From: Lachnospiraceae bacterium
GTDB taxonomy: Bacteria; Bacillota; Clostridia; Lachnospirales; Lachnospiraceae
Length of the DNA stretch: 64,000 nt
NCBI GenBank assembly: GCA_017635395.1
Contig: JAGBLN010000041.1
Location: 1 to 64,000, forward strand
Direction of reading: 5' to 3'
The first letter of the stretch is position 1; every line of letters begins with the position of its first letter. The position numbers and the translations under genes were made by a program. The notes beneath the pieces were generated by a model. The model was not told where the DNA came from and searched no databases. It saw only the letters and a list, made by a program, of their open reading frames with translations. Positions 45,402 to 54,521 of the stretch are shown in pieces.

Positions 45402-45881
45402 TCACTCAGCTGCAATCTCCGCCACCCTGCAGCCGGCTGCTTTTATCAGATCTGAGGGATCAAGCTCTATCTGAAATCCCACCTTCCCTGCACTGACAAA
45501 AATTTTATCCAAATCAGATGCAGTTTCATGAATAAAAGTCGGGAACTGCTTTTTCATGCCGATGGGTGAGCACCCGCCGTGGACATATCCCGTAAGCGGA
45601 AGCAGGTCTTTCTGCTTTATCATACTGACAGCCTTTTCCCCTGCTGCCTTTGCTGCCTTCTTAAGGTCAAGCTCAGACTCCACCGGCACTACGAACACAT
45701 AATATGCACCGGACTTCCCCTGTGTCACCAGAGTCTTAAAAACTTTCTCTGCAGGCTCCCCCAGGATGCCTGCGATCTGCGCACCGCTCATTGTCGCATC
45801 CTGCTCATAAGAATGGCTCTTATAGGCAATCTTCTTCCCGTCGAGAACCCTCATAACATTTGTCTTTTCTTCCTTCTTCAT
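45402..45881 (-). CDS. ybaK: Cys-tRNA(Pro)/Cys-tRNA(Cys) deacylase YbaK
   Basis: 159 residues. The protein hydrolyses cysteinyl-tRNA(Pro). Family motifs are SHSYEQDATMSG, EPAEKVFKTLVTQG, VPVESELDLKKAAKAAGEK, and GYVHGGCSPIGMKKQFPTFIHE, with the catalytic lysine in VFKTLV. The length is normal. It is converging with the CmpB-like gene and lies before an HD-domain gene. Confidence 0.93.
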   Translation of the reverse strand: MKKEEKTNVMRVLDGKKIAYKSHSYEQDATMSGAQIAGILGEPAEKVFKTLVTQGKSGAYYVFVVPVESELDLKKAAKAAGEKAVSMIKQKDLLPLTGYVHGGCSPIGMKKQFPTFIHETASDLDKIFVSAGKVGFQIELDPSDLIKAAGCRVAEIAAE

Positions 45882-45923
45882 CTCTCTCAGTCTTTCTTCG
45901 TTATCCTGCTTTTTTCGGCTGGC

Positions 45924-46385
45924 TTACATTCCAAACTCTTCACAAAGCCTATCAAAGCGTGCCTGCTCTTTTTCCTTTACCGCCTTGGACAGATCATTCA
46001 TGCAATGGTGTATCACATCCGCATCCTTTAAGGCCTCGTCCATGGGCGAGTCCGTTACCAGCTTGTCATCATGATGGTAAATTGCGGAACATATCATATC
46101 CGTCTCCGCCTCGTCCGTAAGTTTCAGCTCTTCAAGGATACTCCTTGCAAGCTCTGCTCCCTTGTGGGCATGATCGTCATATGAACCTGTCTTATAAGCA
46201 TGAAGGTCATGCAGCATGGCCGCCATTGATGCGATTTCGGGATCCAGCCCACGCTTCTTTGCGATCATGGTTGCTGCCAGCGATACGCCATAAAGATGTG
46301 CTATGGCGCTTGTCCTTTTGTCTGTGTCCTCAATTTTATCCAGCTCGGCATCCACATATTTACGAAGCTCTTTTAGTCTGCTCAT
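45924..46385 (-). CDS. HD-domain protein
   Basis: 153 residues. HLYGVSLAATMIAKKRG, AAMLHDLHAY (the HD metal pair), HAHKGAELARSIL and CSAIYHHDDK give the usual H...HD...H...D set of small HD-family hydrolases. The target is unknown; relatives act on phosphate esters or nucleotides. GGAGGT precedes the start. Confidence 0.85.
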   Translation of the reverse strand: MSRLKELRKYVDAELDKIEDTDKRTSAIAHLYGVSLAATMIAKKRGLDPEIASMAAMLHDLHAYKTGSYDDHAHKGAELARSILEELKLTDEAETDMICSAIYHHDDKLVTDSPMDEALKDADVIHHCMNDLSKAVKEKEQARFDRLCEEFGM

Positions 46386-46452
46386 GTTCTACCTCCACCA
46401 GTTTTTATCCCTGTCCAGGGTACCTTCATCTGTTCTGTAAAATGTTATCCCT

Positions 46453-47076
46453 TCATATACCGGGAGCTTTATCCGTTGCACTAACTGTTGTTTTATCTAT
46501 AGCTTCCCCGATAGTTTCAGGTCCATTTGCCTTATCTGCCACATCCCCGGAGGTTCCGTTTTCCTCCATCTTATCTTTCTTCCATAAATTGCAGATAAAT
46601 GTCGCTGCTAATCCAACTACAACGCCGAACACGATCCCCACAAGGACATCAGTCGGGAAATGAAGGAAGAGATACATCCTGCTGAAAGCAATGATTGCCG
46701 CCACAATGAATACCGGAATGCCGGCTTTCCTGTGTCTCATAAATATCGCTGTTGCAGCAGCAAAGGACCAGGCTGAATGTGTTGAAGGGAAAGACGAGCT
46801 TGAGGGCCTGTCCACCAGCAGCTGAAAAGCCTGGTCAACATGACAAGGACGCGGACGGTCGAAGAGATTCTTAAGCACATACTGTCCCAGCACGAAAACA
46901 AATACATATGACAGCAGTACCGCAGCACCGGCCCGCCTGGTTTTCTTAAAAAACAGAAGGGCCACTCCCACGATCAGCCATATCTGGCCGTATGAACCTG
47001 CAATGGCCGTAACCAGAAGAAAAAACTTATCAAGTATCTCGTTGTGCGGGATCGCATAAAGAAAAGATAGTTCCAT
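46453..47076 (-). CDS. PAP2-family membrane phosphatase
   Basis: 207 residues. The three-part PAP2 signature is complete: KNLFDRPRP (close to KxxxxxxRP), PSTHSAW (PSGH-type with Thr), and SRMYLFLHFPTDVLVG (SRxxxxxHxxxD). Five or six membrane helices, then a polar C-terminal tail of about 45 residues rich in Glu, Asp and Thr. It probably dephosphorylates a membrane lipid such as undecaprenyl diphosphate or phosphatidic acid. AAGGAGG precedes the ATG. Confidence 0.88.
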   Translation of the reverse strand: MELSFLYAIPHNEILDKFFLLVTAIAGSYGQIWLIVGVALLFFKKTRRAGAAVLLSYVFVFVLGQYVLKNLFDRPRPCHVDQAFQLLVDRPSSSSFPSTHSAWSFAAATAIFMRHRKAGIPVFIVAAIIAFSRMYLFLHFPTDVLVGIVFGVVVGLAATFICNLWKKDKMEENGTSGDVADKANGPETIGEAIDKTTVSATDKAPGI

Positions 47077-47162
47077 ATTGCCTCCTTAAAATAAAAATCA
47101 ATCGACTATTTTACCCTTTTATATACCCTCAGCAATAAATGCCTCGTGCTTTTCTTGAATAG

Positions 47163-47984
47163 CTATATAAAAATATCCCTGTCGCAGATCTCGTACCTTG
47201 CCAGCATAAGTCCTTTGGCAGGAGCTGTAGGTCCGGCAGCACTGCGGTCGCAGGCTTCCAGCATCTCCTTAACTTTTTCCGACGGATACTTGCCACGGCC
47301 GACCTCCATTAAGGTACCGGCGATTATGCGGACCATATTGTACAGGAATCCGTTACCGGTTAAAGATATAACGATTTCTTTAGAATCCCCCTCCACTTTT
47401 TACGTAACTACCGATATGTCATATATGGTCCTTACTGTAGACTCTGCCTGTGTGTTCACACTGCAGAAGCTCTTGAAGTCGTGCTCCCCCTTGAGGAACT
47501 CCGCCCCTCTCTGCATAAGCCCTACATCAAGCTCATTATATGTCCAGTGTGCATAGAGCCTGTTTATGGGGCTTTCAAATGGTGAACATATAATTCGGTA
47601 CTCGTATGTTTTTCTGGTATCGGTATGACGGGGATGGAAGTCAGGCTTAACCTCTGCTGCCCCCACTATCCTGATGTCCCCAGGAAGCTGCCTGTTCAGG
47701 GCATAGGGAACCTTTTCCGCAGGGATATGGGCATAGGTATCGAATACGGCGATGTTCCCTTTTGAGTGCACACCGGAATCCGTGCGGCTGGCACCTATCA
47801 CTGCAATATCCTCCTTAAAGAGGCTGCTCAGGGTCTCATTCAGAACACCTTCTATAGTCGGCACTCCGGACTGCACCTGGAAGCCATGATAGGAAGTGCC
47901 ATCGTAGGCTACATATATGAGTATGCGTCTTGCTGTTGTTATCGCTTCATTTTCCATGGGTATTATTTTATCATTTTTTCTCAT
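47163..47984 (-). pseudogene. truA: tRNA pseudouridine synthase TruA, interrupted by an in-frame stop
   Basis: Codons 1-194 carry the catalytic aspartate region GASRTDSGVHSKGN and the segment to IYDISVVT, where TAA (47400-47402) stops the frame. The same frame continues two codons later with EGDSKEIVISLTGNGFLYNM, VRIIAGTLMEVG and the usual end, so a single base change split a full-length gene. The second part begins GTG but has no ribosome binding site. TruA modifies U38-40 of many tRNAs; the truncated form lacks a core strand and is probably inactive. The position after ecfT matches the conserved order. Confidence 0.85.
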
Positions 47985-48006
47985 TATAGTCTTCCTAGAG
48001 TATCAC

Positions 48007-48037
48007 TTGACATACATCCGCTTGTGTATGTTAGAAT
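48007..48037 (+). promoter_or_regulatory. Promoter of the type I toxin mRNA
   Basis: TTGACA (48007-48012) and TAGAAT (48032-48037) with a 19-base spacer and an extended -10 TG (48029-48030). The start near 48044 coincides with a hairpin, 48044-48049 with 48055-48060 (GGATCA / TGATCC), right at the 5' end, a feature of stable toxin mRNAs. Confidence 0.65.
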
Positions 48038-48173
48038 AGTTCTGGATCATTTCTTGATCCGGAAGCAACAGCATCGACTGTTTGCTGATTCATTTTTATA
48101 ATGTGCTTATCCGGCAGCTAGCGGGGTGGTTGCACTCACTGACCTGAGCTTGAAAGGAAGGTGGTGCCGATGG

Positions 48174-48266
48174 ATGATGTATGTGACATTTTCGGATTTA
48201 TTTCAGTTCGTATTAATGTTGTGTGCAATAATCACACTGGTTATTATTTGTAAAAACAACAAATAA
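48174..48266 (+). CDS. Holin-like type I toxin peptide
   Basis: 30 residues, read directly: MMYVTFSDLFQFVLMLCAII, then TLVIICKNNK. A short polar start, one membrane helix and a basic tail match the putative holin-like toxin group of Firmicutes (typical start V-T-Y-S-D-L-F-Q-F). The start may be the first or second Met (48174 or 48177). The ribosome binding site GGAAGGTGG (48156-48164) recurs as a direct repeat at 48330-48338, so the antisense RNA can pair with it. Membrane depolarisation is the expected effect. Confidence 0.8.
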   Translation: MMYVTFSDLFQFVLMLCAIITLVIICKNNK

Positions 48267-48362
48267 AAATGACCACCCTGACTGTGACAAGTTAATGGTC
48301 ATTTTTATTAGCTATTAATTCGCCAGGTCGGAAGGTGGCACCCTTCCTGCTAGCTGCTTGAT
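48262..48362 (-). ncRNA. Antisense RNA antitoxin of the holin-like toxin
   Basis: A consensus promoter (48369-48397) would start an RNA near 48362 that runs toward the toxin gene and ends at the shared terminator (48265-48306), about 100 bases. It overlaps the 3' end of the toxin mRNA and, through the complement of GGAAGGTGG (48330-48338), can pair with the toxin ribosome binding site. This is the layout of Fst/par-type systems: convergent RNAs, direct repeats and a bidirectional terminator. Confidence 0.7.
48265..48306. terminator. Bidirectional terminator shared by toxin mRNA and antisense RNA
   Basis: AAAAATGACCA (48265-48275) and TGGTCATTTTT (48296-48306) form a perfect 11-bp stem with A-runs and U-runs on both sides, so it can end transcripts from either strand. 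It begins inside the toxin stop codon. Confidence 0.85.
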
Positions 48363-48368
48363 AAACAC

Positions 48369-48397
48369 ATTATATAGTGAAGTTCTAATGATGTCAA
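48369..48397 (-). promoter_or_regulatory. Consensus sigma-A promoter of the antisense RNA
   Basis: TTGACA (48392-48397) and TATAAT (48369-48374) on the minus strand, 17 bases apart: both hexamers are exact consensus. It starts directly after the ecfT stop codon. Nothing but the antisense RNA and the back of the toxin gene lies downstream before truA, which supports the ncRNA. Confidence 0.92.
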
Positions 48398-48398
48398 A

Positions 48399-49220
48399 TC
48401 AGAGAGCAACCGGTGGGGCCTTGAAAAGAAAGCACCCCATCAGTACTATCAGCACTGCATATATCACAAGCAGCACATATGCCACCACATCGCCACGTCT
48501 GTATTTTAACGGATTAAGCCTGGTCCTGCCCTCGCCCCCGTTGTAGCACCTTGCTTCCATAGCCTGCGCCAGATTGTTGGCGCGTCGGAAAGCAGATACA
48601 AAAAGCGGAATGATTATGGGCACAAAGCTCTTTGTCTTTTTTATGATGTTCCCGCTATCGAAGTCAGCCCCCCTGGCCATCTGCGCCTTCATTATCTTAT
48701 TGGCCTCATCCACAAGTATAGGAATAAACCTGAGTGCTATAGACATCATCATGGCCACTTCATGAACCGGCACCTTAAAAAGCTTTAGCGGTCTCATAAG
48801 GTATTCCAGAGCGTTTGTAAGGCTCACCGGGGCCGTAGTAAGTGTCATAAGGTTAGAAGCCAGCACAAGAAAAATAAGGCGTCCTATAAGGTATGAGGAC
48901 CTTTTTATTCCCTCTATGGTAACTGTGAAAATCCAAAAAGAGAACAGTTCCTGTCCCCCTGTAAAAAGCAGATTGACAGCCACCGTGAATGCCAGAAGGA
49001 AAGCAACCGGCTTTAACCCTTTAACCATATAAAGAATCGGAATTCTCGAAAGTATTATCTCTATGATCAGGAAAAGCGCCGCTACAGCATAGACTGCAGG
49101 ATTTTCAAATATGAACAGGCTCAGAATGTAAACAAAAGTAAGCACGATCTTAGTTCTTGGATCGAGCCTGTGCATTACTGAATCTGTCTGATAATATTGT
49201 CCTATAGTTATTTCGAGCAA
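48399..49220 (-). CDS. ecfT: Energy-coupling factor transporter membrane subunit EcfT
   Basis: 273 residues, five or six membrane helices. The coupling-helix motifs are QMARGADFD and MEARCYNGGEGR, matching the two A-R-G motifs that contact the ATPases. EcfT with EcfA1 and EcfA2 forms the shared motor for vitamin and metal uptake with separate S subunits. It starts three bases after ecfA2. Confidence 0.95.
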   Translation of the reverse strand: MLEITIGQYYQTDSVMHRLDPRTKIVLTFVYILSLFIFENPAVYAVAALFLIIEIILSRIPILYMVKGLKPVAFLLAFTVAVNLLFTGGQELFSFWIFTVTIEGIKRSSYLIGRLIFLVLASNLMTLTTAPVSLTNALEYLMRPLKLFKVPVHEVAMMMSIALRFIPILVDEANKIMKAQMARGADFDSGNIIKKTKSFVPIIIPLFVSAFRRANNLAQAMEARCYNGGEGRTRLNPLKYRRGDVVAYVLLVIYAVLIVLMGCFLFKAPPVAL

Positions 49221-49223
49221 CGC

Positions 49224-50132
49224 CTATATCACCCTGTATTCCTTTAAAACCCTGAGTATCTCTTCTGCGGCCTCGTCTACCGTAAAAATGTCATCCCTTA
49301 TAGGCAAGCCCGCTGCCGAAAGCTCAGCCACTATCTCCGACACCTCCGGAACCGATAACCCCGCCGTCTTAATCTCCTGACGATGCTTAAAAACAGTACT
49401 TACAGTGTCATCCAAAATCAGCCTTCCCTCATTCATTACCATGATACGGTCCGCATACCTTGCCACATCCTCCATAGAATGTGAAACGAGGATAATAGTC
49501 ATATTCTCTTTATCCCGAAGTGACGCAATCATATCCAGCAGCTCATCCCTTCCTTTTGGATCAAGGCCTGCTGTGGGCTCATCCAGAATAAGTACCTCCG
49601 GCTTCATAGCCAGGACTCCGGCTATTGCTGCCCTTCTCTTCTGTCCACCCGACAGGTCAAAAGGGGATTTGTAAAAGCACTCATCCTCAAGCCCCACCTG
49701 CTTTATGGTGTCATAGGCCGTAAGTTCTGCCTGCTTCCTGTCCACACCCATATTAAGAGGTCCGAAACAGACATCCGCAAAAACAGTCTCCGCAAAAAGC
49801 TGATGCTCCGGATACTGGAAAACCAGCCCTACTTTTCCCCGGAGTTTTTTGCGGTCATATCTTTTTTCAAAAATATCCTGTCCCTTGAAATATACGGTGC
49901 CTGAAGCAGGCGTCTCAAGTGCATTTAAGAGCTGCAGGAGAGTCGATTTGCCTGATCCCGTATGTCCGATAAGGCCGATGAACTCCCCCGGCCATACGCT
50001 GAAGCTTACATCATAAACCGCACGTACAGGCTTTGCCGCTCCTGTACGGTATTCAAATACAAGATGCTTGGCCTCCAGGATGGGAATATCAGTATTCAGT
50101 TCATTAAGCTCATTGACTTTTTCCGTTTTCAT
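49224..50132 (-). CDS. ecfA2: Energy-coupling factor ATPase EcfA2
   Basis: 302 residues. Walker A GHTGSGKST, Q-loop VFQYPEHQLF, signature LSGGQKRRAAIAG, Walker B VLILDEPTAGLDPKG and switch SHSMED are complete. The N-terminal 14 residues are an unusual charged extension (MKTEKVNELNELNT). It lies 59 bases after ecfA1 on the same strand. Confidence 0.95.
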   Translation of the reverse strand: MKTEKVNELNELNTDIPILEAKHLVFEYRTGAAKPVRAVYDVSFSVWPGEFIGLIGHTGSGKSTLLQLLNALETPASGTVYFKGQDIFEKRYDRKKLRGKVGLVFQYPEHQLFAETVFADVCFGPLNMGVDRKQAELTAYDTIKQVGLEDECFYKSPFDLSGGQKRRAAIAGVLAMKPEVLILDEPTAGLDPKGRDELLDMIASLRDKENMTIILVSHSMEDVARYADRIMVMNEGRLILDDTVSTVFKHRQEIKTAGLSVPEVSEIVAELSAAGLPIRDDIFTVDEAAEEILRVLKEYRVI

Positions 50133-50191
50133 TACAAGTTCAACTCATATTTTTGAAAAACCGATTAATCTATTAAGTTAAATCAGAGAAA

Positions 50192-51109
50192 CTATTTTGC
50201 CACTGGCCATAGTTTCATAATTGCATTTACCAGCTCATCACCGGTAAGTATGCCGTCACGGATAGGCACGCCTGCCATCTTTAATTTATATGCGAGTCCA
50301 GTCGCCTGAGGCACTGTGAGACGCAGTTCCTGCAGTTCCGACACCCTGGAAAAAATCTCCGCAGGTGTCCCGCTCATGGCAACCTTCCCCTTGTCCATTA
50401 CAAACACTCGGTCCGCATCCACCACCTCTTCCATATAGTGGGTAATAAGGATCATAGTGATCTTTTCTTCTTTATTTAGCCTATGGGCAGTCTCAAGGAT
50501 CTCCCGTCTGCCCTCCGGATCTATCATGGCCGTAGGCTCGTCCATTATGATGCATTTCGGCTTCATTGCTATAACAGATGCAATGGATACTCGCTGCTTC
50601 TGCCCCCCGGAGAGCCTGTCCGGTGAACGCAGTCCGTACTCGGACATCCCTACGGCATTAAGGCTGTCGGAAACCCTTTCCCTTATCTCCTCCGTAGGCA
50701 CTCCCAGATTCTCAGGTCCAAAAGCCACATCTTCCTCAACAATCTGCCCTATTATCTGATCATCCGGGTTCTGGAATATCATGCCGGCAGCACTGCGGAT
50801 TTCAAGCAGCTTATCCTCATCTGCCGTGTTCATGCCGTCAACATATACTGCCCCTTCAGTAGGAAAAAGCAGGGCATTGATATGTTTAGCCAGGGTAGAT
50901 TTGCCAGAGCCGTTGGCACCGAGGACTGCAATAAACTCCCCGGGCACAACCTTCAGGCTTACGCCGTCAACGGCTGTTGTGATACCGTCCACATTGCCCT
51001 CATTGTCCCGTCTTATATATTCGAATGTAACATTTTTCAGATCGACTATCGGCATTTTAATTATATTACCCAGCGGGTTCTGATAACTATATTTAACAAA
51101 TTTGTTCAA
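50192..51109 (-). CDS. ecfA1: Energy-coupling factor ATPase EcfA1
   Basis: 305 residues if the TTG at 51109 is used; ATG 51055 (MPIVDLKNVTFEY) gives 287 residues and the usual family start but lacks a ribosome binding site. Walker A GANGSGKST, Q-loop IFQNPDDQIIGQIVEEDVAFGPENLG, signature [13 protein letters not shown] and Walker B CIIMDEPTAMIDPEG are present. It is the first gene after the terminator of the ribosomal operon. Confidence 0.93.
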   Translation of the reverse strand: MNKFVKYSYQNPLGNIIKMPIVDLKNVTFEYIRRDNEGNVDGITTAVDGVSLKVVPGEFIAVLGANGSGKSTLAKHINALLFPTEGAVYVDGMNTADEDKLLEIRSAAGMIFQNPDDQIIGQIVEEDVAFGPENLGVPTEEIRERVSDSLNAVGMSEYGLRSPDRLSGGQKQRVSIASVIAMKPKCIIMDEPTAMIDPEGRREILETAHRLNKEEKITMILITHYMEEVVDADRVFVMDKGKVAMSGTPAEIFSRVSELQELRLTVPQATGLAYKLKMAGVPIRDGILTGDELVNAIMKLWPVAK

Positions 51110-51133
51110 AAACCTATAGGTTCTGTACAGTTA

Positions 51134-51182
51134 TAAAAAAACCGGATCCTGCAAGACTAATAAGTCTTTGCAAAGATCCGGG
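51134..51182 (-). terminator. Intrinsic terminator of the ribosomal operon after rplQ
   Basis: CCGGATC and GATCCGG form the base of a long stem (about 51142-51182) with TGCAAGACT / AGTCTTTGCA above it, followed in the minus direction by seven or eight U. Confidence 0.92.
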
Positions 51183-51214
51183 AATGGTTGATCTTCAGGT
51201 CAGATCACTGCAAC

Positions 51215-51751
51215 TTAAACTAACTCGATGATAACCATCATTGCTGCATCACCCTTACGGGGACCTACCTTAACTATTCTTGTGAAACCGCCCTGACGGC
51301 TAGCGTACTTGGGTGCGATCTCATCAAACATCTTAGCGCAGAGGTCAACCTTCTTTGTAGCCTTCTTCTTGCCTGCATTTGTCTCAGGTACTTCTGTTAC
51401 ATCATAGAATACCTTGAGCATCTGGCGTCTTGCATGAAGTCTTGAAGGAAGATCCTTCTTGATCTCTTTATCTACCTCGTCATAAACGGTAACTTTCTTG
51501 CCGTCCTTAACTTCCTTTACACGCTTGCCGTCCTTGTCCTTCTGGGGAACCTTTGCCTTAACGGTAACGGTCTCGAAGTTATCCTTTTCCTTTATTGCAA
51601 GTGCAATAAGGCTCTCAGCGATCTTCCTGATTTCCTTTGCCCTTGCCTCAGTAGTAGTGATCCTGCCGTTCAGGATAAGCATTGTTACCTGGTTTCTGAG
51701 TAATGCCTTTCTCTGGCTTGATGTTTTTCCTAACTTTCTGTACTTTGCCAT
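51215..51751 (-). CDS. rplQ: 50S ribosomal protein L17
   Basis: 178 residues from ATG 51751 ([20 protein letters not shown]) with AAGGAAG upstream. Family L17 has about 120 residues; here a lysine-rich insertion of about 55 residues (from VPQKDKDG to [14 protein letters not shown] and [12 protein letters not shown]) lies in the middle, while the end [24 protein letters not shown] is normal. Last gene of the alpha operon, followed by a terminator. Confidence 0.95.
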   Translation of the reverse strand: MAKYRKLGKTSSQRKALLRNQVTMLILNGRITTTEARAKEIRKIAESLIALAIKEKDNFETVTVKAKVPQKDKDGKRVKEVKDGKKVTVYDEVDKEIKKDLPSRLHARRQMLKVFYDVTEVPETNAGKKKATKKVDLCAKMFDEIAPKYASRQGGFTRIVKVGPRKGDAAMMVIIELV

Positions 51752-51900
51752 AATCTTCTTCCTTTCGGCAGCGCTCATCGGTCTTATCTGCCAAACTGAT
51801 GCAGGTATCCCTGCTCCCTAAAGTAACACAGCCTTTCGCATAAACGCTTCCGACTGCTGCCGCGCACTTATGGACTTACCGGCAAATTGCTGACTGATTA

Positions 51901-52869
51901 TCAGTCAATCTCATCCCTGAGATGAAGACCCATTTCCTTAAGCTTTGCAAGTACTTCATCAAGAGATTTCTTACCAAGGTTACGAACCTTCATCATATCG
52001 TCGGAAGTCTTGTTTGTAAGTTCCTCAACGGTATTGATGCCGGCTCTCTTCAGGCAGTTGTATGATCTTACAGACAGCTCAAGCTCATCAATGGAAATAG
52101 CTGTTGATGTCTTCTGCTGGTTCTGTATCTCACAAGCAAGAACCTGTGCCTGCTGACCCTTATCAGAAAGATTGATGAAGAGCTTAAGGTGCTCGCTGAG
52201 TACCTTTGCAGCAAGGCTGACTGCCTCATCAGGTGCAATTGCACCGTTTGTGAATACTTCAAGTGTAAGCTTATCAAGGTCTGTAACCTGACCTACACGG
52301 GTATTCTCAACATTCATATTAACCCGCTCTACGGGAGTGTAGATAGAATCAACGGCGATACCTCCTATTGAGGAATCCTCACGCTTATTCTTGTCGGCAC
52401 TTACATATCCGCGGCCTTTGGTGATCTCGATATCCATCTCGAACTTTGTATCCTTGCCGCCGCTTAAAGTAGCTATGGTCTGGTCGAGATTTATGATATA
52501 TACATCAGGATCATCGATCTTGATATCCGAAGCCTTTATCACTCCGCTGCCTTCAAAGTTGATGTGTGCTTTCTTACGCTCATCATTGTCGCTGTCATCC
52601 CTGATGGCAAGAGACTTGATGTTCATAACGATCTCTGTCACATCTTCTTTGACACCCGGAATAGAAGAAAACTCATGCTTTACTCCGTCGATCTTGATCT
52701 GGCTGACTGCAGCTCCGGGAAGTGAAGCAAGCATGATACGTCTCAGGGAATTTCCCAGTGTGATTCCGTATCCACGCTCTAACGGCTCTACTACAAATTT
52801 GCCGTACTTCTTGTCCTCGGAGATCTCAGCGATCTCAATATTCGGGCTGTCGAAATCAAATTCTAACAT
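51901..52869 (-). CDS. rpoA: RNA polymerase alpha subunit
   Basis: 322 residues. The N-terminal assembly domain ([30 protein letters not shown] segment) and the C-terminal DNA/activator-binding domain ([34 protein letters not shown]) are both present. It forms the dimer on which RNA polymerase assembles. Lies between rpsD and rplQ. Confidence 0.97.
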   Translation of the reverse strand: MLEFDFDSPNIEIAEISEDKKYGKFVVEPLERGYGITLGNSLRRIMLASLPGAAVSQIKIDGVKHEFSSIPGVKEDVTEIVMNIKSLAIRDDSDNDERKKAHINFEGSGVIKASDIKIDDPDVYIINLDQTIATLSGGKDTKFEMDIEITKGRGYVSADKNKREDSSIGGIAVDSIYTPVERVNMNVENTRVGQVTDLDKLTLEVFTNGAIAPDEAVSLAAKVLSEHLKLFINLSDKGQQAQVLACEIQNQQKTSTAISIDELELSVRSYNCLKRAGINTVEELTNKTSDDMMKVRNLGKKSLDEVLAKLKEMGLHLRDEID

Positions 52870-52957
52870 TTATAACCCTCCTTGAATTGTGAAAGATACT
52901 GTTCCAAAAACTCATGCAGGTGAAGTGCATTAAGCACTTCACACACATGTCATTTAA

Positions 52958-53629
52958 TTACTTGGAATACAACTCGACGATAAGCATCTCGTTTACGGGT
53001 ACGTCAATTGCTTCTCTCTTAGGAAGCTCCTTGATTGTTCCCTTCTTAGCTTCGTAATCTACTTCCATCCACTCAGGAACGATTCTGGAAGAAGTTACTT
53101 CCAGCACGTCCTTATATCTCTGCATGCTCTTAGCCTTCTCAGTGAGCTCGATCACATCACCGGCCTTGATCTGGTAAGAAGGAATGTTGATCTTCTTGCC
53201 GTTAACAAGTACATGCTTGTGACCTACAACCTGACGTGCCTCGCGTCTTGTGCGGGCAAAACCCATACGGAATACTACGCTGTCAAGCCTGCTTTCAAGG
53301 AGAACCATAAGGTTTTCACCGGTCATACCCTTCATGCGGTCAGCCTTCTCGTAGTAGTTACGGAAAGGCTTCTCAAGTACGCCATAGATGAACTTAGCCT
53401 TCTGCTTTTCCTTGAGCTGCATACCATACTCAGAAACCTTACGGTTTGCACGAGAATTACGTATGGACTCGTTCATGCGTCTGTCAAGTCTCTTGTTGAT
53501 ATTCTTCTTTCTTCCGTCTACTTCCTTGTGCCAGTCACTTGTGTGTGTATACTTCTCTGAACCAAGGTAAGCAGGATCAAGACCTAAAGCTCTGCATCTT
53601 TTTAATACAGGAACTCTGTTGATTGCCAT
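52958..53629 (-). CDS. rpsD: 30S ribosomal protein S4
   Basis: 223 residues, somewhat longer than the usual 200. The S4 RNA-binding domain is clear (LESRLDSVVFRMGFARTRREARQVVGHKHVLVNGKKINIPSY). The N-terminal 50 residues (MAINRVPVLKRCRALGLDPA) lack the four-cysteine zinc site and carry an extra charged segment, a form seen in Lachnospiraceae. S4 nucleates 30S assembly. Confidence 0.96.
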   Translation of the reverse strand: MAINRVPVLKRCRALGLDPAYLGSEKYTHTSDWHKEVDGRKKNINKRLDRRMNESIRNSRANRKVSEYGMQLKEKQKAKFIYGVLEKPFRNYYEKADRMKGMTGENLMVLLESRLDSVVFRMGFARTRREARQVVGHKHVLVNGKKINIPSYQIKAGDVIELTEKAKSMQRYKDVLEVTSSRIVPEWMEVDYEAKKGTIKELPKREAIDVPVNEMLIVELYSK

Positions 53630-53679
53630 TGCTTTTTCCCTCCAAATCTGAAATTAAGCGTTAACCATTCTTTAACTGA

Positions 53680-54078
53680 TTATACACGACGTCTCTTAGG
53701 CGGACGGCATCCGTTGTGAGGAACGGGTGTAACGTCACGAATGCTGGTAACCTGCAGACCATTTGCTGCAAGTGCACGAATTGCTGCTTCTCTTCCTGAT
53801 CCGGGTCCCTTAACGAAAACATCTACTGTCTTAAGGCCGTGGATAAGAGCAGCCTTTGTAGCTGTCTCTGCTGCCATCTGAGCCGCATACGGAGTAGATT
53901 TCTTTGAACCTCTGAATCCAAGACCACCAGCTGATGCCCAGGAAAGTGCGTTGCCTTCAGCATCGGTCAGGGTAACGATCGTGTTGTTGAAGGAAGCCTG
54001 GATATGAGCCTGTCCGTGTTCAACGTTTTTCTTGACACGCTTAGCTTTGCTTCTTTTTGCATTATTTGCTGCTGCCAT
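53680..54078 (-). CDS. rpsK: 30S ribosomal protein S11
   Basis: 132 residues. [46 protein letters not shown] and [17 protein letters not shown] at the end are standard S11. It forms part of the mRNA exit platform. The N-terminus is lysine-rich. Confidence 0.97.
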   Translation of the reverse strand: MAAANNAKRSKAKRVKKNVEHGQAHIQASFNNTIVTLTDAEGNALSWASAGGLGFRGSKKSTPYAAQMAAETATKAALIHGLKTVDVFVKGPGSGREAAIRALAANGLQVTSIRDVTPVPHNGCRPPKRRRV

Positions 54079-54152
54079 TTTAAACTAACCTACTTTCTTT
54101 TTTCTAATATAATGTACAGTTACTTGGTACCGGAAGATTACTTCTTTATAAC

Positions 54153-54521
54153 TTATTTCTTCTTTCCGGCAACGGTCTTCTTGGGACCCTTTCTGGTGCG
54201 GGCATTTGTCTTGGTCTTCTGACCTCTTACAGGAAGTCCCTTCCTGTGACGAACACCTCTGTAACAACCGATTTCCTGCAGACGCTTGATGTTAAGTGCG
54301 ATTTCTCTTCTGAGATCACCTTCAACGATCATGTCTCTGTCGATAACATCACTGATCTTCTTAACCTCGTCATCGGTAAGATCTCTGCAACGGGTGTCGG
54401 GATTAACACCAGCGTCCTTAAGGATCTTGGTTGCGCTTACGCGTCCGATTCCGTAGATGTAGGTAAGACCGATCTCGACACGCTTGTCTCTCGGTAAGTC
54501 AACACCTGCAATACGAGCCAT
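54153..54521 (-). CDS. rpsM: 30S ribosomal protein S13
   Basis: 122 residues. [31 protein letters not shown] and the basic end [21 protein letters not shown] are standard S13, a subunit-bridge protein. It is preceded by an unusual 377-base gap after rpmJ; the ribosome binding site is TTGGAGGAA. Confidence 0.97.
   Translation of the reverse strand: MARIAGVDLPRDKRVEIGLTYIYGIGRVSATKILKDAGVNPDTRCRDLTDDEVKKISDVIDRDMIVEGDLRREIALNIKRLQEIGCYRGVRHRKGLPVRGQKTKTNARTRKGPKKTVAGKKK

Noticed and set aside
48170..48250. Alternative frame starting MDDVCDIFGF over the toxin gene
   Set aside because: It has no membrane helix or family match, whereas the frame from 48174 gives a typical holin-like toxin.
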